From Bacillota bacterium (GTDB lineage: Bacteria; Bacillota; Clostridia; Oscillospirales; Ruminococcaceae), in the NCBI GenBank assembly GCA_023439605.1, contig JAEXNS010000105.1, positions 1 through 7,206 on the forward strand: a DNA stretch of 7,206 bases, given 5' to 3'. Every line of letters begins with the position of its first letter. Positions within the stretch are counted from its first letter, which is position 1. A model generated the notes under the pieces. That model ran no database searches and was not told the DNA's origin. It saw nothing but the letters and a program-made list of their open reading frames with translations. The position numbers and the translations under genes are program-made. This document shows positions 1 to 5,951 of this stretch, one piece after another.

Positions 1-35
1 TTATAACATAAAATCTTAAATAAATCAATACTTTT

Positions 36-3000
36 TTAACTGTATATTAATTTTTTTATCTCTTGTAATTTTCTTCTACAATTTTCCTTGCTTGAGTTTT
101 CTGCAAATTTCTCAAGTTCATGTGCAAGATCATATATTTTTGTTATTCTTAAATTACCTGCTGTCCCTTTTAATTGATGAGAAATTTTTTTAAGATCTAA
201 ATAATTTTCGTATTCTATTAATTTTTCTATTTTTATTAACACGTCCAATATATATACCTTAAAGTCTTCAAAAAATTCCTTCGCTTCTTCTTTCTCTATT
301 CCAGTTTCATTTATAAACATTTCAACATTTTCATATATGAAATCAAAATTATTTTGAGGTTTTATGTTCATTGTATATTTATCAATAGTCTTTATTAATA
401 AATCCATACTTATAGGTTTACTTAAATAATCATCCATTCCTGCTATTATACATTTTTCCCTGTCACCTTCCATTACATGAGCAGTCATAGCAACTATTAT
501 TGTATGTCTTCCTTTTTCTTTTTCATATTCTCTTATTTTGGCTGTTGCTTCATAACCATCTAAATTTGGCATTTGACAATCCATAAATACTATATCATAG
601 TTCTTATTTTTTACGGCAATATATGCTTCTTCTCCATCTTCAGCAATATCACAATTTAAATTTTGTCTATTTATCATACTAATAAATAATTTTCTATTCA
701 TTTGATTATCTTCAGCAAGTAGTATTTCTGGTTTTAGAGTTCTGTTTTCTTCTTTTATTGTATGTTTGGTAATTATCTTTTTTTCTTTTTTACTATCACT
801 TAAACCTAAGACCATTGACATACAATTAAGTAATTCATCTCTCTTAATTGGCTTTGTTAGATAGCCTGAAAACCCACATTCACATGCCTCTTTACAATCT
901 CCTTTTTCCGCCGAAGTACTTAAAAGTATATATTTTGTTTTTTTACTTAATTCTATATCTTTTAAAGTTTTCAAAAATTGATATCCATTTATCAATGGTA
1001 AATTATAATCCACTATAGCAATATTTATTTCATTTTCAGTATTTGAATTTTCCATAATCAAATTTAAAGCTCTATCTACATTATCCGCTTCAAATACTTT
1101 ACACTTAATTCCAAACAAATAATTTTTTATTGCACTTCTTGATATCTCTTTTTCATTAATTATCAAAATATTTAATTTATCTATTCTTTGAAAAATACTT
1201 TTTTCTTTTTTTAATTCAACCTTTTTCATTACTACACTAAACCTAAAATTAGATCCTTTTCCCACTTCGCTTTCAACTAAAATATTCCCACCCATTAAAC
1301 GAACTATTTCTCTACTTATTGCTAAACCCAATCCAGTTCCGCCAAATCTTCTAGTTGTTGAAGCATCTGCTTGACTAAATGGCTTAAATAGTTTTTTCAT
1401 ACTTTCTTTACTAATACCTATTCCGGTATCAGATATTTCAAATTCAAGTATAACTTTATTTTCTTCTAATTCTTCTTTTTGTTTAACTTTTACTGTAATT
1501 TCTCCATCCTTTGTAAACTTAACCGCATTTCCAATTAAATTATTTAAAACCTGTCTTAATCTAGATGGATCTCCAACAACCTCTTCTGGAACATTTGAAC
1601 TAATTAATAATTCCAATTCCAATTCTTTTTCTATTATTTTTGGCATTAATATAGAAACTGCATCTTCTATGGTATTTCTTATTTTAAAGTTTGTTTCTTC
1701 AATAGAGAACTTTCCAGCCTCAATTTTAGAAAAATCAAGAATATCATTTATTAAATATAAAAGCATTTCAGAAGCTGATTTAACTTCTTTTATAAATTGT
1801 CTTTGTTCAATAGTCAATTCTGTTTTATAAAGCATCTCTATGAATCCAATTATCCCATTCATAGGAGTTCTAATTTCATGTGACATATTCGCAAGAAACT
1901 GACTTTTAGCAATGTTTGCACTTTCAGCCTTATTTCTCTGTTCTATTAAATTTTCCTCTAAATATTTTCTCCTTTTTACATTTATAATCATATTTGAAAA
2001 TAATGTTAACAAACCAATTTCATCATCCGTATATTTTTTGTATTTTTTTACAGAATCGAAACCAATAAACCCAATACATTCATCCCCATCAATCATTGGT
2101 ATAGTAATTACACTTTTTATAGATTGAGGTTCTAAAAACTGCCTAATCCCTGAGTCTTCCGATAACTCTTGTATATTTTCTATATATATTTTTTCCCCTT
2201 TTTTATGAGCTATTATCCAATCTAAAATCAAGTCGTTAGGTATATTTTGTAATTCAGAGATTTGAGCTTCTACACCTTCGGCACACCATTCAAAAGTATT
2301 ATTGCTAATATTTTTATCCCAATCATAATCAAATATATATACTCTATCCGCCTTTACAAATTCCCCTATTTGTTTCAATGAAGTATATATTGACTCTTTA
2401 AAATCATTTACTGATATGTTTATATATTTTGAAGCAATATTCATTAAAATTTCCTGTAACCTTACTTGATGATCTAACTCTCTTTCCACTAATTTTTTTT
2501 CATTTATATCTTGAAGTGTACCTGACATAGTAATTGCTTTATCGCCATCCCAAAAAGACACTTTTCCATTTACTAAAATCCATATCCACCCTTTAGATTT
2601 ATGTCTAATTCTATATTCATGTTGAAAAAATTCAGTTTCTTTTTTTAAATGCTTTAATATATTTTTCTGAAAACCACCAACATCTTGGGGATGAATTAAA
2701 TTTTTCCAATACTCTATGGTTATTTCATTTCTTTCTTCTGGTAAATAGCCTAATAATTCATACCACTTTTCGTTAACATCAATCGTATTTTCTTTTATAT
2801 CCCATTCCCATGTCCCTGCATTTGTTCCCATAATTATATTTTCTAATTTATTTTTTTGAATTTCTAATCTTTCTTCTATTTTTTTTTGCTGTGTTATATC
2901 AATCATTACTGTTAAAAAAATTTTTTCTCCTTGATTTTCAATAACTTCCCCAGAAAATAATCCTGTTATATAATCGCCATTTTTTGTTCTAACCTTAATT

Positions 3001-3953
3001 TCTATATTTTGAATTTCGCCTATATTTCTCACTATATTTATAATTTCTAATTGTTGTTCTTGCTCAAAAAACAAATTAATTTCAGCCGCCGTTTTCCCTA
3101 TAATCTCCTCTTTTGTATAACCTATTTTATTTATAAATGTTTTGTTTACATATGTAAATTTTCTGTCTTTTACTCTACTTACAGCCATCAAGGCAGGATT
3201 ATTATCAAAAAATTTATTGAATTTTTTGATAATTGAATTTTGATTTGTCAAATCTTTTGAAATATAGTATACACAATTTACTCCATTCCATTTTCCCCTC
3301 CAAACCATTGTTTCTACATCTATACAAATCTCATCTTTACTTTTTAAAGGTAATTGAAAATAATTTTTTGATAATTTTAAAACATTTGAAAAAATTTTAC
3401 TTATTTCATCTCTATAAATTTCAGGATACAAATCTAGAAGATGCATTTGTGTTATTTCTTCTCTTGTATATCCTAACTTTTTTAATACTGCAGTATTTGT
3501 ATGTAAAATAGCTCCTTCTTCGGATGTAACAAATATTAAATCATCTAGTGTTTCGAAAAAATTTTTAAAATTTTCGTTTTTTTCTAAAATCAAATTCTCA
3601 TTTTTTATTTCATTTGTTACATTTTTGGCTATACAATAAATTAATCCATCATGAAACTTATAATGCCATTTTAAATATATATATTCGCCTTTTTTAGATA
3701 AAAATCTGTTTACGCACATTTCATAAATTTTTTGATACCTAAATTTTTCTATAGTTTTAATGGTATTCTCTAAATCTTCTGGATTAATATAATCAACAAT
3801 ATTTTTATTTATTAAATCTTTTTCTGTATAATCAAAAATATTTCTCCACGCAGAATTTATTTTTAATATTTTACCTTTTTCATCAATTATCATGCATAAA
3901 CTACTGTCAAACTCAAAAAACTGTTCTAAGTCAACTTTTATTTGCTCTTTCAT
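36..3953 (-). CDS. Soluble hybrid sensor histidine kinase: 4xPAS-GAF-HisKA-HATPase-REC-REC-Hpt
   Basis: A 1305-residue cytosolic hybrid kinase that should autophosphorylate on His and pass phosphate His-Asp-His to an unlinked response regulator. By inspection the order is: PAS folds at about 10-115, 125-238, 243-356 and 366-490; a GAF domain at about 495-665; a coiled linker; HisKA with SHEIRTPMNG (His692); HATPase_c with N-box Asn809, the G1 box DTGIGIS from Asp842 and the G2 box FGGTGLGLA near 870; receiver 1 at about 929-1048; receiver 2 at about 1074-1192 (AEDN, Asp1125, Lys1179); and a C-terminal Hpt domain with HQLKGTAGNL (His1259). No membrane span or signal peptide is visible, so the signal is probably intracellular (ligand, redox or metabolite sensed by PAS/GAF). 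Receiver 1 keeps Asp982 and Lys1034, but its usual acidic pair is Asn933-Glu934. The ATG is supported by AAGGAGG seven bases upstream. No partner regulator is adjacent. The architecture resembles BarA-type kinases, but the stimulus and the output cannot be told from the sequence. Confidence 0.96.
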   Translation of the reverse strand: MKEQIKVDLEQFFEFDSSLCMIIDEKGKILKINSAWRNIFDYTEKDLINKNIVDYINPEDLENTIKTIEKFRYQKIYEMCVNRFLSKKGEYIYLKWHYKFHDGLIYCIAKNVTNEIKNENLILEKNENFKNFFETLDDLIFVTSEEGAILHTNTAVLKKLGYTREEITQMHLLDLYPEIYRDEISKIFSNVLKLSKNYFQLPLKSKDEICIDVETMVWRGKWNGVNCVYYISKDLTNQNSIIKKFNKFFDNNPALMAVSRVKDRKFTYVNKTFINKIGYTKEEIIGKTAAEINLFFEQEQQLEIINIVRNIGEIQNIEIKVRTKNGDYITGLFSGEVIENQGEKIFLTVMIDITQQKKIEERLEIQKNKLENIIMGTNAGTWEWDIKENTIDVNEKWYELLGYLPEERNEITIEYWKNLIHPQDVGGFQKNILKHLKKETEFFQHEYRIRHKSKGWIWILVNGKVSFWDGDKAITMSGTLQDINEKKLVERELDHQVRLQEILMNIASKYINISVNDFKESIYTSLKQIGEFVKADRVYIFDYDWDKNISNNTFEWCAEGVEAQISELQNIPNDLILDWIIAHKKGEKIYIENIQELSEDSGIRQFLEPQSIKSVITIPMIDGDECIGFIGFDSVKKYKKYTDDEIGLLTLFSNMIINVKRRKYLEENLIEQRNKAESANIAKSQFLANMSHEIRTPMNGIIGFIEMLYKTELTIEQRQFIKEVKSASEMLLYLINDILDFSKIEAGKFSIEETNFKIRNTIEDAVSILMPKIIEKELELELLISSNVPEEVVGDPSRLRQVLNNLIGNAVKFTKDGEITVKVKQKEELEENKVILEFEISDTGIGISKESMKKLFKPFSQADASTTRRFGGTGLGLAISREIVRLMGGNILVESEVGKGSNFRFSVVMKKVELKKEKSIFQRIDKLNILIINEKEISRSAIKNYLFGIKCKVFEADNVDRALNLIMENSNTENEINIAIVDYNLPLINGYQFLKTLKDIELSKKTKYILLSTSAEKGDCKEACECGFSGYLTKPIKRDELLNCMSMVLGLSDSKKEKKIITKHTIKEENRTLKPEILLAEDNQMNRKLFISMINRQNLNCDIAEDGEEAYIAVKNKNYDIVFMDCQMPNLDGYEATAKIREYEKEKGRHTIIVAMTAHVMEGDREKCIIAGMDDYLSKPISMDLLIKTIDKYTMNIKPQNNFDFIYENVEMFINETGIEKEEAKEFFEDFKVYILDVLIKIEKLIEYENYLDLKKISHQLKGTAGNLRITKIYDLAHELEKFAENSSKENCRRKLQEIKKLIYS

Positions 3954-3960
3954 ATAAGTT

Positions 3961-3967
3961 CCTCCTT
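3961..3967 (-). promoter_or_regulatory. Ribosome-binding site of the hybrid kinase
   Basis: On the minus strand this reads AAGGAGG, a near-perfect anti-16S match, followed by seven bases before ATG at 3953-3951. It fixes the start of the kinase gene. Confidence 0.9.
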
Positions 3968-4010
3968 ACCATTTGTTATAATACTATTCGAACCTAATAT
4001 AAATTTATCA

Positions 4011-4040
4011 ATTATAAAAATACAAAAAAAACAATCTCAA
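4011..4040 (-). promoter_or_regulatory. Putative sigma-A promoter for the hybrid kinase gene
   Basis: The minus strand reads TTGAGA (4040-4035), an 18-base spacer, then TATAAT (4016-4011), a perfect -10 box. Transcription would begin near 4004, giving a leader of about 50 bases before the kinase ATG. The -35 box lies in the loop and 3' arm of the terminator for the upstream esterase gene, and the -10 box directly follows the T-run, so the two signals overlap physically. The placement suggests the kinase is transcribed independently. This is inferred from consensus matching only, and AT-rich DNA gives chance matches. Confidence 0.6.
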
Positions 4041-4071
4041 TATAAAATCAAGATTGTTTTTTTGTATTTTT
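4016..4071 (-). terminator. Rho-independent terminator after the dockerin esterase gene
   Basis: A near-perfect inverted repeat: the arm at 4016-4037 pairs with the arm at 4051-4071, with one extra A/T as a bulge and a 13-base loop. The core pairing is AGATTG/CAATCT, extended by A-run/T-run pairing on both sides. Read on the minus strand it ends in an eight-T run, then GTATTTTT, 40 bases past the esterase stop. The stem has few G-C pairs but is long. It is symmetric enough to act in both directions, though no plus-strand gene is present. Confidence 0.85.
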
Positions 4072-4110
4072 ATAAAATAATTTAATTATACAGAATAACT
4101 TTAAAAATAA

Positions 4111-5469
4111 TTAATTAATTATTGTTTTTAAAAAATTAGTTAACTTTTCAGCTGCTTTTTTATGTGTAATTTCCGAAGGATGCCAGTCCCCACCATAGCC
4201 GTCATTGTATTGTTGAACTTCAAATTGCATTGTAAACACATTTTCATCTGCTGTTGATGTTTGGTATCTATTAACTGCATTTTCAACATTTGGATATAAA
4301 TCCGCCCCCATTATTCCTAAAGTACAAACTATTTGGGATGTTCTGTTATATTCTCTTATTTTTTTTAACATTTCAATATAACCATCTTCAAATTCCAAAC
4401 GTTTTTCTGCGTCTTTACAATATGTAGAATCATTGGTACCTAAATTAATAACTATAATGTCTGATAACTTTTTGTTAAAATCCCATTCTATTGTACTAGG
4501 TTTAAGAGTTGAGTTAAAGGATCCGTATGAATTTCCTATTTTATTATAATAAGGCATAATAAGTGATGTTGAATTTTTAACTCCATTTGATGTATATCCT
4601 GACACTACACCATAGCCACTATATGAAACAAAACTATAATCAGCGTTTAAATCCTGTGCTGTTATATATGCATATGTTTTTGATGCATTTTCCTTTGATG
4701 TTGTAAAAGGATTTTCCTTAGTTGTGTCAACTCCATAACCACATGTTATAGAATCACCTATAAATTCAATATTTAATTCTTTTTTTGAAGTTGGCTTTAT
4801 CTTTGTTCCAGTTACTTGTGCTGACTTTATTCCAAATGTAGAATTTGCGGATTCAGATAATTTCACCACTTTTACAACTGCACTTTTTGCTTCTGTACTT
4901 TCAAAAACCTTAAAAGTTTGTTCGGGTTTATCAATCATTGTATCTAAAACCAATTCTCCATTTACAAATACACCAACTCTAGCTCTGCTATTTTCCGAAT
5001 TAATGATATTATCTCCTAACAAAGTCAGACTACATTCAAACCCTGTAAATTCAAATTCCACACCAGAAGCAGAAGGTGCCAACCATAAAACTTCATTATA
5101 ATAATGTGCTCTTCCAAAATACTTTACATTTTGCTCTACCATATCGTATTCTGCACTTACATAAACTTCTTCTATAGTATCATATAGTATTTTTTGTTTT
5201 AACATTACTGCATCTATAATGTTGACAACCCCGTCATCATTTATATCTGCTGCAGAAAAATCAAATTCAACTTCAGGTTTAACCAATAAAAGATGATTTA
5301 TCATCATAACTAAATCAACGGCGTTTATTTTTGAATCAGAATTCAGATCTCCTTTAATTGTACTTGCTTTTATGTCCAAAATATTTTTTATCGGTAAATC
5401 AAAGCAGGACGCAGAGGAAACTAATGCAACACAAAGTACAGAAATAATCTTATTTTTTAATTTTTTCAT
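4111..5469 (-). CDS. Secreted dockerin-bearing carbohydrate esterase, CE2-like SGNH/GDSL deacetylase
   Basis: A 452-residue exported enzyme. Residues 1 to about 21 are a signal peptide (KKLKNK, then a hydrophobic core ending SSAS). Residues 40-97 are a type I dockerin with two calcium-loop repeats, DLNSDSKINAVD and DINDDGVVNIID; both have ligand residues at loop positions 1, 3, 5, 9 and 12. Residues about 104-225 form a beta-sandwich with the CE2-like signature FGRAHYYNEVLWLAPSASG. Residues about 230-452 are an SGNH hydrolase: FIGDSITCG with nucleophile Ser240, GTNDS with Asn346, and GGDWHPS with catalytic His430. CE2 enzymes deacetylate xylan and other plant polysaccharides, and the dockerin would anchor this one to a scaffoldin cohesin on or outside the cell. 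The canonical Asp three residues before the His is Gly427, which fits the Ser-His dyad described for some CE2 members. The dockerin is N-terminal rather than at the more usual C-terminal position. The start is supported by TAAGGAG six bases upstream. The exact substrate is not determinable. Confidence 0.93.
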   Translation of the reverse strand: MKKLKNKIISVLCVALVSSASCFDLPIKNILDIKASTIKGDLNSDSKINAVDLVMMINHLLLVKPEVEFDFSAADINDDGVVNIIDAVMLKQKILYDTIEEVYVSAEYDMVEQNVKYFGRAHYYNEVLWLAPSASGVEFEFTGFECSLTLLGDNIINSENSRARVGVFVNGELVLDTMIDKPEQTFKVFESTEAKSAVVKVVKLSESANSTFGIKSAQVTGTKIKPTSKKELNIEFIGDSITCGYGVDTTKENPFTTSKENASKTYAYITAQDLNADYSFVSYSGYGVVSGYTSNGVKNSTSLIMPYYNKIGNSYGSFNSTLKPSTIEWDFNKKLSDIIVINLGTNDSTYCKDAEKRLEFEDGYIEMLKKIREYNRTSQIVCTLGIMGADLYPNVENAVNRYQTSTADENVFTMQFEVQQYNDGYGGDWHPSEITHKKAAEKLTNFLKTIIN

Positions 5470-5475
5470 ATTTTT

Positions 5476-5482
5476 CTCCTTA
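5476..5482 (-). promoter_or_regulatory. Ribosome-binding site of the dockerin esterase
   Basis: The minus strand reads TAAGGAG, then six bases, then ATG at 5469-5467, which begins a typical signal peptide. No convincing -35/-10 pair was found immediately upstream, so the promoter is probably further up, in or beyond the repeat-bearing gap. Confidence 0.85.
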
Positions 5483-5516
5483 TATTTACTATTAATTCAT
5501 ATCTATAAAACATAGC

Positions 5517-5559
5517 TATTTTGCTGAAGGTCCAAGATGAACTGAAAGTTCGGTAGACT
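5517..5559. repeat. Diverged direct repeat, copy 1 (AT-rich version)
   Basis: The 43 bases align without gaps to copy 2 at 5628-5670, identical at 32 of 43 positions by hand count. Shared blocks include TATTTT, GAAGGTCCA, GAAAG and GACT. Most differences are transitions, and this copy holds the A/T state at most of them. A local hairpin, GAAC-TGAAA-GTTC (5539-5551), can form. It lies about 35 bases upstream of the esterase ribosome-binding site. Confidence 0.7.
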
Positions 5560-5584
5560 AAATACTACTAATATTCTAAAATAC

Positions 5585-5613
5585 TTGATTGAATGTTGAT
5601 ATTCAGCTATATG
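5585..5613 (+). promoter_or_regulatory. Weak candidate plus-strand promoter before the GC-rich island
   Basis: TTGATT (5585-5590), 17 bases, then TATATG (5608-5613), with an alternative -10 box TATAAG at 5614-5619. A start near 5620 would place the GC-rich island at the 5' end of a plus-strand transcript. Each box matches consensus at only four to five of six positions, so this may be chance. Confidence 0.25.
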
Positions 5614-5627
5614 TATAAGGCGGGGGA

Positions 5628-5670
5628 TATTTTACCGAAGGTCCAGGGCGACCGGAAAGCCCGATCGACT
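5628..5670. repeat. Diverged direct repeat, copy 2 (GC-rich version)
   Basis: Partner of copy 1, same orientation, 111 bases away. On the plus strand it can form GGTC-CA-GGGC...GCCC-GATC, an eight-pair interrupted stem around a GACCGGAAA loop, and an ACC-GAA-GGT mini-hairpin. It sits in a G+C-rich island that begins with GGCGGGGG at 5619. The family of this repeat is not recognised. Confidence 0.7.
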
Positions 5671-5680
5671 CCGCAGAGTC
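5667..5680. repeat. Short perfect hairpin GACTC-CGCA-GAGTC
   Basis: A five-base-pair perfect stem with a four-base loop directly continues the 3' end (plus sense) of repeat copy 2. Copy 1 lacks it: there GACT is followed at once by AAATACTA, while after copy 2 a similar AATACTA appears only about 20 bases later. Copy 1 may therefore have lost this hairpin, or copy 2 may have gained it. Confidence 0.5.
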
Positions 5681-5762
5681 AAACCCTTGCAATACTAAGC
5701 TCAATAAGAAATAAAGTGTTTTAGAGTCTAAATAGTATTAGTGAAAAATTAAAGTTTTACTC

Positions 5763-5779
5763 GATTTTTTCAAAAAATC
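5763..5779. repeat. AT palindrome GATTTTTT-C-AAAAAATC
   Basis: A perfect 8-base inverted repeat around one central base. It could form a tight hairpin with loop fraying, or be a protein-binding palindrome. It lies between the GC hairpin at 5788-5807 and the repeat copies. Confidence 0.6.
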
Positions 5780-5787
5780 ATAGGGCT

Positions 5788-5807
5788 CCAAAGGGCAACG
5801 CCCTTGG
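5788..5807. repeat. GC-rich hairpin AAGGGC-AAC-GCCCTT with CC/GG extension
   Basis: A perfect 6-base-pair stem with a three-base loop (5791-5805), extended by CC/GG across one bulged A. It is markedly G+C-rich for this locus. It is not followed closely by a T-run on either strand, so it is a poor match to an intrinsic terminator for the transporter, although a T-run lies 12-13 bases beyond it on the minus strand. Confidence 0.6.
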
Positions 5808-5895
5808 TCGCTATCTTTATGCTTCAAGAGCTTTTTTGCTTATTTTTTCATATCTAACTCCTTATTTATTTCAAAAGATATTTTTTTGATTTGTA

Positions 5896-5901
5896 ATTAT
5901 A
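5896..5901 (-). promoter_or_regulatory. Possible -10 box upstream of the esterase leader
   Basis: The minus strand reads TATAAT, 33 bases before the aborted AAGGAG/ATG site. No good -35 box is present at 16-18 bases (the 17-base position reads AAATAG). If used, it would give the esterase mRNA a leader of about 420 bases containing all the repeats and hairpins of this gap. Chance occurrence in AT-rich DNA is likely enough that confidence stays low. Confidence 0.25.
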
Positions 5902-5951
5902 TTTTATCATATTTTTTACTATTTAAAAAGCATTATTCAAAAATAAACATC

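Larger units (their letters stand above)
5738..5851 (-). pseudogene. Aborted small reading frame: start site with stop at codon 4
   Basis: The minus strand has AAGGAG (5863-5858), a six-base spacer, then ATG AAA AAA TAA. The same frame continues open for 33 more codons to a TAA at 5740-5738, including the stretch KDSDQGRCPLEPYDFLKK across the GC hairpin. The start imitates that of the esterase gene (AAGGAG, then ATATGAAAAAAT). It could be a relic of a secreted-protein gene whose 5' end was cut off, a tiny leader peptide MKK, or coincidence in AT-rich DNA. No protein family was recognised. Confidence 0.25.
5470..5951. other. 482-base intergenic region with repeats, hairpins and GC-rich islands
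   Basis: This gap between the transporter and the esterase has no intact gene. AT-rich flanks enclose two G+C-rich islands (about 5619-5690 and 5781-5815) whose composition is unlike the three genes. Within it are two diverged copies of a 43-base repeat, a short hairpin, an AT palindrome, a GC hairpin and an aborted translation start. No transposase fragment or clear terminal inverted repeats were recognised. It may be the remains of a dispersed repeat element, a long structured 5' leader of the esterase, or a small RNA locus. Confidence 0.6.

Noticed and set aside
1..35. Terminator for the kinase gene
   Set aside because: Only 35 AT-rich bases remain after the stop codon and no hairpin can be seen in them; the signal, if any, lies outside the window.
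1912..3511. Plus-strand open frames of 61-92 codons inside the kinase gene (1912-2127, 3051-3236, 3233-3511)
   Set aside because: They are antisense to well-supported PAS/GAF coding sequence, are low-complexity Phe/Leu/Ile-rich as expected from the complement of AT-rich codons, and match no family.
5401..5415. Lipoprotein signal at Cys22 of the esterase
   Set aside because: The residues before Cys are SSAS; a lipobox needs Leu/Val/Ile at -3, so cleavage by signal peptidase I is more likely.
5517..5690. Known riboswitch, ribozyme or housekeeping RNA (c-di-GMP, hammerhead, SRP, tmRNA, RNase P)
   Set aside because: Motifs such as GAAAG and GGTCC are suggestive, but none of the conserved cores of these classes can be laid onto either strand.
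5869..5890. TCAAAA/TTTTGA inverted repeat as the transporter terminator
   Set aside because: The stem is six A/T-dominated pairs with a single G-C at each end region and no T-run in the right place; too weak to call.
5470..5951. CRISPR array or complete insertion sequence in the gap
   Set aside because: There are only two diverged repeat copies with no regular spacing, no transposase frame, no terminal inverted repeats and no clear target duplication.
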